64,000 bases of DNA from Arthrobacter globiformis (GCF_030818015.1 NZ_JAUSZX010000001.1:3906001-3970000), one strand, 5' to 3'; shown: positions 26,353 to 35,289, counted from the first letter of the stretch. Numbers and translations: made by a program. The notes: generated by a model from the sequence alone, not told the origin.

Positions 26353-27789
26353 ATGGCAATTTCCCTCGCGGCGCTGCTGGCCGTGCAGTCCCTGGGACTC
26401 AAGAAATCCAGCCTGGCGGAGACCACTTCACACCAGGACATCCGCTGGGTTGCGGTCACCGAACTGGAGGACCCGCAGCGCTTCCTCAACGGCGGCGAAC
26501 TCGTGCTGACCACCGGGCTTCGGATGAAAAGTGCGCCCGAACAGCGCCGCTTTGTGCGCCAGGTCCAGCGCGCCGGCGCCGTCGGCATCGGTTTCGGCGT
26601 GGGCCTCTCGCACGACGCCGTTCCACCGGCTTTGGTCGCGGAAGCGAACCGGTGGGGGCTGCCGGTGGTCGAAGTGCCCTATGGCACCCCGTTCATCGCC
26701 ATCAGCAAGCTCGTGGCCGACGCGCAGTCCGCGGACCACTATTCGAAGCTCGAGCGGCTCATCGCCGGGCACCAGATCCTGGCCCGCGCCCTGCTGACCG
26801 GCGGCGGGCTGGCCGAACTCCTGCGGCACCTCGGCGGCATGCTCCGCACGGAGATCGCGCTCACCCAGTTCACCGCCCAGCTGTACAACAGCGGAAGCGA
26901 GCCGCCCACTGCGGGCTCCTGGACCACATACCCCATCCCCACGGGCCGCCGCGATGCCTGCACCCTCTGGGTGAAGCAGCCGTTCGAGGACTCCGGCATC
27001 ATCGGCTACGCGCAGAATCTCATCAGCGTGGAACTCAACAACATGGTCAAACAGCGCCAGGCCGAGCGGGCGCTCTGCGGGCAGGTGCTCGAGGACGTCA
27101 TCCACGGAACCCTGGACCCCAGCGAGGCCCAGCGCCGCCTCGCCGGCACGGGCATCAACAGCACGCGCAAAAACGTGGTGATTCTGGCCGGTTCCGAGGC
27201 GCACCACAAGCAGCTGGTCAGCTCCTCACTGCCGCAGGCGCTGGAGGACGCGGTGACCGCCGTCGTAGGAAAGGACCTGGTGACGGTGGTGGCCGACGAC
27301 GGACGCGGCGCCACCGCAATGGCCAGGAGCCTCAGCGACCACCTCGCCGAGGCCGGCATCCACGCCACCATCGGCATCGGCGGCGCGTACACCAAGCCGA
27401 ACGGACTGCGCTGGAGCTACTTCGAGGCGCGCGACGCCGCCAGTCACGGGCTGCCGGTGAATGAGCCCGAACGGCTCAGCCTGACCTCCCTGCTCCTGGC
27501 CAGTGAGGACGTGCCGCTGGCGGACATGGCCAACGAATCGCTGGATCCGCTCCGGAGCTTCGACGCCGCCCACGGCGCCGAACTGATGGCCACGCTGGAG
27601 AGCTACCTGAACAACAACGGCTCCGTCGCAGCCGTCGCAGAGGCGCTCACCCTGCACCGGAACACGGTCCGCTACCGGCTGGCGCAGATCACCGAGCTCA
27701 CTGGGTACGACCCCTCCGTCACCGCCGACCGGGTGCAGCTATGGCTCGCCCTGGCGGTGGCCCGGCTCGGGGCGCGGCACGCCGGCTGA
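26353..27789 (+). CDS. PucR-family transcriptional regulator of GABA/putrescine genes
   Basis: A 478-residue regulator. The N-terminal PucR sensory domain (about 1-125) includes LQSLGLKKSSLAET and GELVLTTGLRMKS. A GGDEF-like middle region follows, and the C-terminal PucR-type helix-turn-helix (about 415-465) reads NNNGSVAAVAEALTLHRNTVRYRLAQI. Relatives placed divergently from gabT/gabD-type genes act as GABA-responsive activators (GabR-like). The arrangement here is the same, with a shared intergenic palindrome. The ligand is inferred. It ends 10 bp from the convergent hydrolase gene. Confidence 0.9.
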   Translation: MAISLAALLAVQSLGLKKSSLAETTSHQDIRWVAVTELEDPQRFLNGGELVLTTGLRMKSAPEQRRFVRQVQRAGAVGIGFGVGLSHDAVPPALVAEANRWGLPVVEVPYGTPFIAISKLVADAQSADHYSKLERLIAGHQILARALLTGGGLAELLRHLGGMLRTEIALTQFTAQLYNSGSEPPTAGSWTTYPIPTGRRDACTLWVKQPFEDSGIIGYAQNLISVELNNMVKQRQAERALCGQVLEDVIHGTLDPSEAQRRLAGTGINSTRKNVVILAGSEAHHKQLVSSSLPQALEDAVTAVVGKDLVTVVADDGRGATAMARSLSDHLAEAGIHATIGIGGAYTKPNGLRWSYFEARDAASHGLPVNEPERLSLTSLLLASEDVPLADMANESLDPLRSFDAAHGAELMATLESYLNNNGSVAAVAEALTLHRNTVRYRLAQITELTGYDPSVTADRVQLWLALAVARLGARHAG

Positions 27790-27799
27790 GCCGGTTCCG

Positions 27800-28483
27800 T
27801 CACAGGGGTCCGCGGGCGAAGCCATCCAGCCGGCCTGCGAGTTCAACCGGGTTGCTCAGGGCGACCAGGTGTCCGCCCGGGATTTCGTCAATCCCCAGGC
27901 CAAGCCGGGTCCGGACCACGCCCCGTTGAAAGTCCAAAGGGAAAAAGCGGTCATCCCGGCCAACCAGGACCCTGGTGGGCACGTCGGGCCAGCGGTCGAT
28001 CTCGCAGGGCTGCCCGAAGGGCGTGTCGGATGGAGCGCGCTGCTCGCCGGCGCCCGCGGCGATTACCTCCGGGGGAACGTCGTGCAGGAAGTGCACGCGC
28101 TCATCGAAATCGCCGGTGCGTCCATTCAGCCTGTCATTGAGCTCACGGGCCTGGGGCTGGCCGGTGGCCTCCCACCACTCGCCGGGCGTCTCACCCGGAA
28201 GAGGAACCATCGGATTGAGCAGGACGATTAGCTCCACTGGCACCCGCCCCGCGACGACCGGGACCGTGAAGGCGCCAAGGGATTGGCCCACGAGCACCAC
28301 ATCGCGATGATCACCGATAGCCGCGACGACGATGTCGGCGTAGTCCTGCAGTCCCAGACGGGGATCGTCCTCGCGGATATCGACCGCAATGGCCTGGTGC
28401 CCCAGCCGTTCCAGCTCCGGAACCAGCCGGTGCCAGTACCAGCCCGCTCCCCCGGCGCCCGGGACAAGAACGAAGGTGCTCAC
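27800..28483 (-). CDS. Alpha/beta hydrolase
   Basis: A 227-residue alpha/beta-hydrolase-fold protein, esterase or related, of the salicylate-esterase-like group. The start VSTFVLVPGAGGAGWYW carries the oxyanion-hole region, the nucleophile elbow is LVGQSLGAF (Ser) near 82, the acidic region is VLVGRDDRFFPLD, and the catalytic His is in EIPGGHLVALSNP. GTG 28483 is preceded by a strong AGGAGGG. The reading frame is however open upstream and continues into the remnant of a PEP-synthase-like gene, so an N-terminally longer product is possible. Substrate unknown. Confidence 0.85.
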   Translation of the reverse strand: MSTFVLVPGAGGAGWYWHRLVPELERLGHQAIAVDIREDDPRLGLQDYADIVVAAIGDHRDVVLVGQSLGAFTVPVVAGRVPVELIVLLNPMVPLPGETPGEWWEATGQPQARELNDRLNGRTGDFDERVHFLHDVPPEVIAAGAGEQRAPSDTPFGQPCEIDRWPDVPTRVLVGRDDRFFPLDFQRGVVRTRLGLGIDEIPGGHLVALSNPVELAGRLDGFARGPL

Positions 28484-29143
28484 GTGCCCTCCTGCCTCTC
28501 CCACGTGGCGCTGAAGCGCCTCGCCGAGTCCGGGCGCGGCGTCGATCACGGTTTCCTTGCGCCGGCCGGTCAGCGGGTTCGCCGTGAACATCACCCCGGC
28601 CACGCCGGCGTCCACCTTTTCCTGACAACGACGGCGACGCCGACCGAACGCTGGTCAATCCCGTGATCTGCGCGGTAGGCCACGGCCCGGTCCGTCCACA
28701 GGGAGGCCCAGCAGCGGCGGACCGCATCCAACAGCGCGTCGGGGCCGACGACATTGAGGTACGTGTCCAGCTGGCCGGCGAAGCTGGCTTCGGGGAGATC
28801 CTCGGCGGGTGGCGGAGGAACGCACGGCCACCGGGGTGCTCCCGCCCAGATCGGCGTAGGCGGCAAGGATGGCTTCGACGATGTCCCCGGGCAAGGAAGC
28901 CGACGCCAGCCTGCTGCGGGTCTGCTCCGCCGGCTCGGACGGTTCCACTCCTGCCGCGGCCGCTACCCGCCGGTAGGCGGCGGTGGTGACGCAGAAGCCA
29001 CGCGGAGCCGGCAATCCGGCGGCCAGGAGCACACCGAGGTTGGCAGCCTTGCCGCCCACCTCAGGCACCATGTCCGCGTCCACGTGGGGCCAGGCTGATG
29101 ACTGTGTTCCCCGGGCGCGCTGCATGCCGGTCTGCGTGCTCAT
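28484..29143 (-). pseudogene. Remnant of a PEP synthase / rifampicin-phosphotransferase-like gene (ATP-grasp N-lobe), two frameshifts
   Basis: Conceptual translation gives the N-terminal pyruvate phosphate dikinase/PEP-binding domain: VGGKAANLGVLLAAGLPAPRGF, then AVRSSAT, EDLPEASFAGQLDTYLN, ASLWTDRAVAYR and GVMFTANPLTGRR, ending at APGLGEAL. One extra G in the run at 28806-28808 shifts the frame after AVRSSAT. One base missing near 28626 (GTC-AG for GTC-CAG) shifts it back; the piece between carries a stop at 28655. The phosphohistidine and PEP-utilising parts, several hundred residues, are absent: the alpha/beta hydrolase begins where the domain breaks off. A decayed gene, unless the two shifts are sequencing errors. 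Confidence 0.85.
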
Positions 29144-29158
29144 CCACTGGCCGCCCCG

Positions 29159-30823
29159 CTATCCCACGCCGCGCCGAATTGCCTTCCGGGACTTCCGGTG
29201 CGCCTTGCGGTACTTGGCTTCGGCCTTGGCGGCGCTCTTCTGTTCCCGCTTCAGGAGCGAGCCGTAGGCCGCGTCCACCGGCTCCGGCAGGTCGGGGCCG
29301 CCGGCGAGCTTCCCCAGGAAAATCCGCGCCATCACACTGTCGTGGTGGTCGCCGAGGATCTTCTGCTGCTTGTGCGCGGCCTTGGCGAGCCTCGTGGCGC
29401 GCTTGCCGAAGACGGGATCGACGGTCTCGGCGGCGTGCCTCAGCCGCTTGGCGTCCTTCCGCACCTGGTGCAGCGCCGTTTCGTGTGCCGTGGCATCTTT
29501 GAGTTCCATGCCAGGCTTTTCGCCGGCGCCGTCCTTGACCCGCAGAGCCGACTTGTGGGCGCGGCGCAGCCGTTTGGCCGACCTGCCCACCAGTTTGCGG
29601 GCGGCCTTGCGCGCGGGTGCCGAAGCCGCCGGGCGGACGGGCGGGTGGTCACGGAAGTCTTCGAGGTCGCCGAGGAGGCGGAAGTAGCGGTCGGTCAGGA
29701 GCACCTCCTGCGCCTTGCGGTAACCGGCGTCCAGCCTGGCGCCCAGCTCCCGCTCGATCCGCCGTCTCACGTCGTCGGCCGCCTCCCCCGGCGGTAGCTT
29801 GCCGGTGTGGGCCCGCAGCCGGTTTTGCATGACTTCGGCGTCGCGGGGCGTGCCGAGGATCCGTCCCAGCCACTTGAGCTCGTCGCGCAGCCTGCCCACG
29901 GCGCCCAGGCCGTAGAGCTTCCGGTAAACCGCCAGGGCCGACCGCACGCGGCGCGTGGCCGAGCGCATCGCGTGGACCGCATCGGGTTCCTCCAGCCGCA
30001 CCCGGGCGTCGTTGGCCAGGATTTCGCTGATCTGCCCGGCCAGGTACGCGCTTACGACGGCGGACGCCGGCCACTTCTTGCCGGGCTTCCTGCCGCCGGG
30101 CTGTTTTGCCCCGCCTTCAGTTGTGGCCGTTCCTTCAGTTTCGGCAGTGCCTTCAGTTTCAGCAGTGACGGGGGCTTTCGGCGCCGCCGGCCCCAGTGCG
30201 CGCCGCAGCTTGGACTCGTGCGCTGACGGCCGACCACCGGCCCCGGCCAGGACCGCTGCGGCTGCCTTGAACACCCCCGGCTGGCCGTGAACCAGCTCGA
30301 GTTCCCATTCGCGCCACTGCTGCTTCCCGCCCGCCCCCTGCAGAAGTTCCGCTTCCACGGTGTCATCGGCAAAGTCGGCGAGGTGCACGCCGTCGACCCC
30401 ATAGAGTGCATGGGTGGTGCGCCGGGTATTCAGGCGGGCCACAGGCACGGGATCGGCTCCGCGAAGGAAGGCGTGAAGGTGGGCCAGCAGTTTCTCGGGA
30501 ACGACGTCGGCCTGGCCCAGCGGGGCGTGGATCTCCCGGCGGGGTCCCGGCCATTCCTCCGGCGCGGACCCGCTCCCGGCCGCAGCCAGGGCATCTGGTG
30601 GCAGCTTTACGTGCCAGCCGGCGTCGGCTCCGCCGCTCCTGCGCCGCAAGGTGATGCGGCGGGAGGCGAGAACCAGGTCCTCGGTGTCGAAGTAGACGGC
30701 TTCAAGTTCAGCATCGTGCGGTTCACCCACGCCGCCCACGCCGGGGATGGCGGCCAGGTCGGGCAACACCGCGCCGGCGTCGACGTCGTACTTTTTCTCG
30801 GTCTCAAGGCCTTCGGCAGTCAT
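29159..30823 (-). CDS. CYTH-CHAD domain protein (polyphosphate-related)
   Basis: A 554-residue two-domain cytoplasmic protein. The N-terminal CYTH domain (about 1-215) starts with the ExExK motif in LETEKKYDV and has YFDTEDLVL, HVKLP and ELELV; these residues line a triphosphate-binding tunnel. The C-terminal CHAD domain (about 260-540) is helical and rich in conserved His and Lys/Arg (VHAMRSATRRVRSAL, HQVRKDAKRLRHAAE, LGDHHD), which bind polyphosphate. A Lys/Glu/Thr-rich linker joins them. CHAD proteins localise to polyphosphate granules; a triphosphatase activity is possible but unproven. Stands alone behind the divergent CynX promoter. Confidence 0.9.
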   Translation of the reverse strand: MTAEGLETEKKYDVDAGAVLPDLAAIPGVGGVGEPHDAELEAVYFDTEDLVLASRRITLRRRSGGADAGWHVKLPPDALAAAGSGSAPEEWPGPRREIHAPLGQADVVPEKLLAHLHAFLRGADPVPVARLNTRRTTHALYGVDGVHLADFADDTVEAELLQGAGGKQQWREWELELVHGQPGVFKAAAAVLAGAGGRPSAHESKLRRALGPAAPKAPVTAETEGTAETEGTATTEGGAKQPGGRKPGKKWPASAVVSAYLAGQISEILANDARVRLEEPDAVHAMRSATRRVRSALAVYRKLYGLGAVGRLRDELKWLGRILGTPRDAEVMQNRLRAHTGKLPPGEAADDVRRRIERELGARLDAGYRKAQEVLLTDRYFRLLGDLEDFRDHPPVRPAASAPARKAARKLVGRSAKRLRRAHKSALRVKDGAGEKPGMELKDATAHETALHQVRKDAKRLRHAAETVDPVFGKRATRLAKAAHKQQKILGDHHDSVMARIFLGKLAGGPDLPEPVDAAYGSLLKREQKSAAKAEAKYRKAHRKSRKAIRRGVG

Positions 30824-30930
30824 GGCTGGGCGGCGTCCTTTCCCGTTGCCGGGTTGCTGCGCTCAAAGCGCCTGCTGGCCTGAGTCTATGCCGGGGCCGG
30901 GGTGCCCGCGAGAGTTTCCCCACAAAGTTC

Positions 30931-30958
30931 TAGACATCAAACGTCAAACGTCTAACGT
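30931..30958 (+). promoter_or_regulatory. Promoter of the cynX-gntR operon with AAACGTC repeats
   Basis: TAGACA (30931-30936) and TAACGT (30953-30958), 16 bp apart, form a -35/-10 pair. The -10 ends only 6 bases before the ATG at 30965, so the mRNA is probably leaderless. In the spacer CAAACGT occurs twice in direct repeat, and TAGAC/GTCTA (30931-30935, 30950-30954) are inverted arms: a likely operator for the operon's GntR protein. Confidence 0.5.
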
Positions 30959-30964
30959 TAAGGA

Positions 30965-32248
30965 ATGGCGACCACTTCCTCAGCACCCCCGACCTCAGCC
31001 ACGTACCCGACCAAGCCGCGCACCGCCGTCGTCGCCGGCGTCATTGCCCTGGTGCTCATTGGCCTGAACCTGAGGGCCGGCATCACCGGCGCCTCGGCCC
31101 TGCTGCACGATTTGCAGCAGGTTCTGGGCTACGGCCCGCTGGTTGCCTCGCTGATCCCCTCCATCCCCACGCTGTGCTTCGCCGTGGCCGGAGCTGCGAC
31201 GTCGTGGCTGACCGGGAAGCTCGGGGTCGAGAAGGCCATCCTGCTCTCGCTAGGCATGCTGGCAGCCGGACTGCTGGTCCGGGGCATTCCCACCACCGGC
31301 ATGCTGGTGGTGGGCACGGTGGTGGGGATGTCCGGCCTGGCTGTCTGCAACGTGTCCATGCCGTCCTTCATTCGGGAGCACTTCGCCGCGCGTACATCGC
31401 TCATGACGGCCGTCTACACGGTGACCATGACCAGCGGCGCCACCGTCATGGCTGTAGTCGTGGTTCCGCTGTCACAGCTGCTGGGGTCGCCGTCCGCCGG
31501 GCTGGGCACCATCGGGATCCTCGCCCTGTCCGCGTTCCTGGGCTTCCTGCCCGTGACACTGCACGCCCACCGAAACTCTGTCCGGAAAGCGGCCGGACCC
31601 ATCTCCCCGTGGCCGCTGCTGCGCACCAAGACCGGGCTGCTGCTCACCGGCATCTTCACCCTGCAGGCACTGCTCGCCTATGCGCTGCTCAGCTGGTTCC
31701 CGTACATGCTCACCACCATGGGCCTCAGCGCGGCGGACAGCGCCCTCATGTTCGGCGTCATGCAGCTGGTCTCGGTCCCTGCCGGCATGACGCTGATCGC
31801 CATCGGTTCCCGGCCGCGGATGCTGCGTCCCGCCGTCTACCTGGCCACCCTCACCATGACGGCCGGCATCGCCGCGCTCCTCTTGCTTCCCGTTTCGCTG
31901 GCCGTCATCCCGGCGGTGCTGCTGGGCTTCGGCCTGGGCATCTTCCCCCTGGTGATGGTGATCATCAGCCGCAGCGGCCGGAACACCGCCGAGACCACCG
32001 CCCTGTCCACGCTGGCTCAGTCCACCGGTTACCTCCTGGCCACCGTCGGCCCGTTCGGCATGGGCCTGCTGCACAGCGCGACGGGAAGTTGGACGCTGCC
32101 GCTGGCACTGCTCCTGGTCATCGCCCTGGTTCAGATAGTTGTGGCGCACCTGCTCAGCAGCGGCCGGGCTGGCGGAGTGAGCGCCACCGGCGCCAGCACA
32201 GCAGGAACGAGCGCCGCAGGAACCGACGCCGCCGGAATGAAAGAATAG
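30965..32248 (+). CDS. CynX/NimT-type MFS transporter
   Basis: A 427-residue, 12-helix major facilitator of the CynX/NimT branch (cyanate or 2-nitroimidazole transport in E. coli). Typical stretches are LVLIGLNLRAGITGASALL, ASLIPSIPTLCFAVAG and FGLGIFPLVMVIISRSGR. The real substrate is unknown. The last 30 residues are a hydrophilic Gly/Ala/Ser/Thr tail. Only 6 bp separate it from the GntR-type gene downstream, so the regulator probably controls its own transporter operon. No Shine-Dalgarno at a good distance, in keeping with a leaderless start. Confidence 0.88.
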   Translation: MATTSSAPPTSATYPTKPRTAVVAGVIALVLIGLNLRAGITGASALLHDLQQVLGYGPLVASLIPSIPTLCFAVAGAATSWLTGKLGVEKAILLSLGMLAAGLLVRGIPTTGMLVVGTVVGMSGLAVCNVSMPSFIREHFAARTSLMTAVYTVTMTSGATVMAVVVVPLSQLLGSPSAGLGTIGILALSAFLGFLPVTLHAHRNSVRKAAGPISPWPLLRTKTGLLLTGIFTLQALLAYALLSWFPYMLTTMGLSAADSALMFGVMQLVSVPAGMTLIAIGSRPRMLRPAVYLATLTMTAGIAALLLLPVSLAVIPAVLLGFGLGIFPLVMVIISRSGRNTAETTALSTLAQSTGYLLATVGPFGMGLLHSATGSWTLPLALLLVIALVQIVVAHLLSSGRAGGVSATGASTAGTSAAGTDAAGMKE

Positions 32249-32254
32249 GACGCC

Positions 32255-32935
32255 ATGACCCTGAGCACGTCGCACCGCCCGCCGCTGGCGGACGAAGTCA
32301 CCGCCAAACTCCGCGAAATGATCCAGACGGGCGAATGGCCGCTGCAGCAGCGCATCCCTTCCGAAACCGAGCTCATGTCCGGGCTGGGCGTGTCCCGCGG
32401 GACGCTCCGGGAAGCGGTTAAGGCATTGGCCCACAGCGGGATGCTCGAAGTCCGCCGCGGCGACGGAACTTACGTCCGTGCCACCAGCGAAATCTCCGGA
32501 GCCGCCCGGCGGCTCTACAAGGAACACACGGACGAACACGTCCTCGAGGTCCGCGTGGGACTCGACACGCAGGCGGCCCGCCTCGCCGCCCGGCATGCAA
32601 CGGCCGACGACGTTGCCGCGATGCGCGCGCTGCTCACCGAACGTGGGGACGCCTGGAACGCCGAGGAGTACGCGCGGTGGGCCCGCGCGGACTGGGGCTT
32701 TCACGAGCGGGTGGCGCAGGCCTCCGGCAATCCCCTCCTGCACGAGCTCTATGTCAGCTTCGGCGACGTGTTCCACGCCGATCTGCTGAAGCAGCACCGG
32801 CGCCCCGGCTTCAACGGCCTGCCGCAGGCCGGCCACGGGGACCTCGTCGACGCCATCGAAGCACACGACGGCGATGCCGCCGTGGCCAGCGTGCACCGGA
32901 ACCTCAACTCCTGCGCGGAGTGGCTGCGGGAGTAA
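32255..32935 (+). CDS. GntR/FadR-family transcriptional regulator
   Basis: A 226-residue regulator. The N-terminal GntR winged helix (about 10-75) reads LQQRIPSETELMSGLGVSRGTLREAVKALA, and the C-terminal FCD domain (about 85-220) is all-helical with the metal-binding pattern typical of FadR/VanR members, including WGFHERVAQASGNPLL. It binds a small organic acid in relatives. It is the second gene of a two-gene operon with the CynX-type transporter and may repress it through the palindrome and repeats upstream of 30965. Good AGGA ribosome site. Confidence 0.9.
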   Translation: MTLSTSHRPPLADEVTAKLREMIQTGEWPLQQRIPSETELMSGLGVSRGTLREAVKALAHSGMLEVRRGDGTYVRATSEISGAARRLYKEHTDEHVLEVRVGLDTQAARLAARHATADDVAAMRALLTERGDAWNAEEYARWARADWGFHERVAQASGNPLLHELYVSFGDVFHADLLKQHRRPGFNGLPQAGHGDLVDAIEAHDGDAAVASVHRNLNSCAEWLRE

Positions 32936-33017
32936 CGGGCTTTCGCCTCAACCGGAAACGTCAGTAGGCTTACTAATCAAGCCAGTCGACTGATTGACCT
33001 GATGAGTAGGAGTTCCC

Positions 33018-34208
33018 GTGGCCCGAACAGCCCGCCTGTCCGAGCAAGATTCAGCCCAAGAGCTCGCGTCGGGTCCGCTCACGCCCCGAAACGCAGCCCG
33101 GCGGCCGGAGCACAAACCGTCCCGGGAGCTGTGGTCCGACAACCTCGGCAGAGTGGGTATCCGGTGCGCGCAGATCCTGCTGGTCCTTGCCGTGGCAGCC
33201 GTGTCCGCGTACGGCCTCCTGCAGGTGCGGCTGCTGGTCATTCCGGTGCTGATCGCACTGATCCTCGCGGCCGCCATCGGCCCGTTTGTCAACCTGCTGC
33301 GGCGCCGCGGACTGCCCGGCGGGATCGCCACGGCCGTGGCATTCGTGGGCCTGCTGCTCCTGCTGGCGGGCGTGGGCACCGTGATCTACTTTTCTGTCCG
33401 CAGCCAGTGGGGCGAGCTGGTCCAGCAGGCCTCCGAGGGGCTCAGCGAACTTGAGAAGTTCCTCCTCTCGGGCCCGGTCCCCATTGACCGCGAACAGCTG
33501 AACCAGGCCCGGGACGGCGCCGTCCAGTTCGCCGCGAGCAGCCAGGTCCGGTCCGGCGCCATCACCGGCCTGTCCGTGGTCACGGAGTTCCTGGCCGGCG
33601 CGAGCCTCATGGTGGTGATCCTCTTCTTCTTCCTCAAGGACGGCGCGAAGATCTGGAATTTCCTCCTGCGGCCCTTCTCCGGGGAGCGGGAAGCCAGGCT
33701 GCGGCGCGTGGGCAGGCGGACGCTGGAGGTCCTGGGCGGTTACGTCCGCGGCACGGCCATCGTTGCACTGGTGGACACCGTGGCCATCGGCGCCGCGCTG
33801 CTGATCATGCAGGTGCCGCTGGCCATCCCGCTGGCCATCATCGTCTTCATCGGCGCCTTCATTCCGCTCGTCGGGGCAACCGTGGCCGGGATCCTCGCCG
33901 CCCTGGTGGCGCTCGTCGCCAACGGGCCGGTCGTGGCGCTGATCGTGGTGGCAGTGGTCATCGCGGTCAACCAGCTCGAAGGCGACCTGCTGCAGCCAAT
34001 CGTCATGGGCAAGTCGCTGCAGCTCCACGCCCTCGTCATCCTCATGGCCCTGACGGCGGGCACCATCCTGGCAGGCATCATCGGCGCCGTCCTGTCCGTT
34101 CCGCTGGCGGCCGTGACGTGGGCGATCATCCAGGTGTGGACCGCCGAGGACCCGCATCTTCAGGACATAAACCCGGATCTTCCGCCCGTGAACAGCCAGC
34201 CAGCGTAA
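33018..34208 (+). CDS. AI-2E family transporter (PerM/UPF0118)
   Basis: A 396-residue membrane protein of the AI-2E (formerly UPF0118) family. It has a basic hydrophilic N-terminus of about 55 residues, then eight predicted helices with a long extracellular loop (about 130-195). Family motifs are AAAIGPFVNLLRRRGLPGG, VVILFFFLKDGAKIW, GYVRGTAIVALVDTVAIG and EGDLLQPIVMGKSLQLHALVIL. Family members export autoinducer-2 or act as Na+/H+ antiporters; the role here is open. Upstream, the palindrome CAGTCGACTG (32983-32992) and AGTA-GGCT-TACT lie within 60 bp of the start. Confidence 0.9.
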   Translation: MARTARLSEQDSAQELASGPLTPRNAARRPEHKPSRELWSDNLGRVGIRCAQILLVLAVAAVSAYGLLQVRLLVIPVLIALILAAAIGPFVNLLRRRGLPGGIATAVAFVGLLLLLAGVGTVIYFSVRSQWGELVQQASEGLSELEKFLLSGPVPIDREQLNQARDGAVQFAASSQVRSGAITGLSVVTEFLAGASLMVVILFFFLKDGAKIWNFLLRPFSGEREARLRRVGRRTLEVLGGYVRGTAIVALVDTVAIGAALLIMQVPLAIPLAIIVFIGAFIPLVGATVAGILAALVALVANGPVVALIVVAVVIAVNQLEGDLLQPIVMGKSLQLHALVILMALTAGTILAGIIGAVLSVPLAAVTWAIIQVWTAEDPHLQDINPDLPPVNSQPA

Positions 34209-34230
34209 GGCACGACGGCGGGACGAGCGC

Positions 34231-34267
34231 GACGCCGGCCGGGCACCCAAGGTGCCCGGCCGGCGTC
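34231..34267. terminator. Bidirectional hairpin terminator
   Basis: A 17-bp perfect stem (34231-34247 with 34251-34267, arms beginning GACGCCGGCC) around a three-base CAA loop lies between the convergent AI-2E and 34298 genes. Very stable; it lacks a pronounced T run on either side, as is common in high-GC actinobacteria. Confidence 0.75.
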
Positions 34268-34297
34268 GTTCGCGTTAAGGCCCCTTCCCAGCCGCCG

Positions 34298-34831
34298 TCA
34301 GCGCAGGCCCTTGAACACGTTCTTGGGCCGCTGCATTTCGCCGTGCTTGGCGCCCAGGATAATGACCGAGGCGGCGAAGGCGGGAATGGTCCACTGCAGC
34401 GCCTTCAGCTGCTTCTGCGCCGACTGCAGCTTCTGCGAAGCTCCCGGCCGGGGTTCGGTGGCACCTTCACCACCCTCGTCGGCCAGCTTGTCCACTTTCT
34501 TTCCCAGCACGCCGGCGTACAGGGTAACCGCCGCTCCCGCTAGCGTGACCGCCGTCTTGTAGAGGGTGTCCCGGGCAACGCCCTCCTGCTGCGCGATCCG
34601 GTCCTTGTTTTCCAGTGCGATGAACAGGTCCGCCAGCAAGTGCGTGGCGAAGGCGGCCGTCTGCACCGGGGCCCACTTCATCCAGCCGCGGCTCGACAGC
34701 CGGGTCCGTTCGGCCGGGTCCTTAGCTTCCGCCGTGGCTCCATTGAGGCCAATCGCGCCCATTAGCGAGCCGCCAAACCAGGCCGCTGCCGTCAGGTCAT
34801 GAACAGACCGCGCCAAAAGATTTCCAGCCAT
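34298..34831 (-). CDS. Conserved actinobacterial membrane protein of unknown function
   Basis: A 177-residue protein I do not recognise by name. It has probably four hydrophobic segments: near 14-32 (TAAAWFGGSLMGAIGLNG), 56-72, 88-108 and 148-165, with a charged Glu/Gly/Lys-rich loop at about 112-140. The N-terminus MAGNLLARSVHDLTAAAWFGG resembles proteins seen in many Arthrobacter genomes beside stress-linked membrane genes. It is divergent from the 34999 gene across a 167-bp region with a palindromic GTAAG-CACA-CTTAC site, suggesting co-control. No function is proposed. Confidence 0.75.
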   Translation of the reverse strand: MAGNLLARSVHDLTAAAWFGGSLMGAIGLNGATAEAKDPAERTRLSSRGWMKWAPVQTAAFATHLLADLFIALENKDRIAQQEGVARDTLYKTAVTLAGAAVTLYAGVLGKKVDKLADEGGEGATEPRPGASQKLQSAQKQLKALQWTIPAFAASVIILGAKHGEMQRPKNVFKGLR

Positions 34832-34932
34832 GATGTCCTTCCTAATACGCGAGGTTCAATCCGGAACAGTGGCTGCCGCGGACCTTGCAAACAGGTTCCC
34901 GCCAGCCGCACCAAAGACATGGTCCCCATATG

Positions 34933-34946
34933 GTAAGCACACTTAC
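34933..34946. promoter_or_regulatory. GTAAG-N4-CTTAC palindrome in a divergent promoter
   Basis: GTAAG (34933-34937), CACA, CTTAC (34942-34946) is a perfect inverted repeat followed by TAACGTTAC, itself near-palindromic. It lies 52-66 bp before the 34999 start and about 100 bp before the divergent 34831 start. The similar string GGCTTACTAA occurs upstream of the AI-2E gene (around 32968). A possible shared regulator site. Confidence 0.45.
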
Positions 34947-34998
34947 TAACGTTACGATAGCCCGTAATATCAATGGTTCTGTGCGTAAAATCAACGCC

Positions 34999-35289
34999 AT
35001 GGGATCAACAGGAACACTGTTCGGCTGGGCATTCGGCGACTCCGAACGCGAGGACGACCAGTCGTACGTGGACGGGCTGAAGCGTGAGGCCCTTGCGAAT
35101 GCCACGCAGGCCGCCAGGAGCAAGGGCTTCGATGTCGAGGCTGGCTCGGAAGTATTCACCGTCCTCAGCGCGGGCGAAGCGCTCGTCGACATCGACACGG
35201 CACCCGACGACCTCGTGGTGCGCTGCACGGTGAGGCTCGTGGGTGAGGGCTCCGAGAGCGTCCACGCGGAAGGGCCGATGAACGGCTAA
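34999..35289 (+). CDS. Small hypothetical protein (96 aa)
   Basis: A 96-residue soluble acidic protein beginning MGSTGTLFGWAFGDSERED, with alternating helix (YVDGLKREALANATQAARSKG) and strands (EVFTVLSAGEALVDI, DLVVRCTVRLVGEG). I do not recognise a family. The frame is open upstream to 34885, but the region before 34999 looks like promoter (TAATAT near 34964). It is followed 26 bp later by the DUF1206 gene's ribosome site, so the two are probably co-transcribed. Confidence 0.6.
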   Translation: MGSTGTLFGWAFGDSEREDDQSYVDGLKREALANATQAARSKGFDVEAGSEVFTVLSAGEALVDIDTAPDDLVVRCTVRLVGEGSESVHAEGPMNG

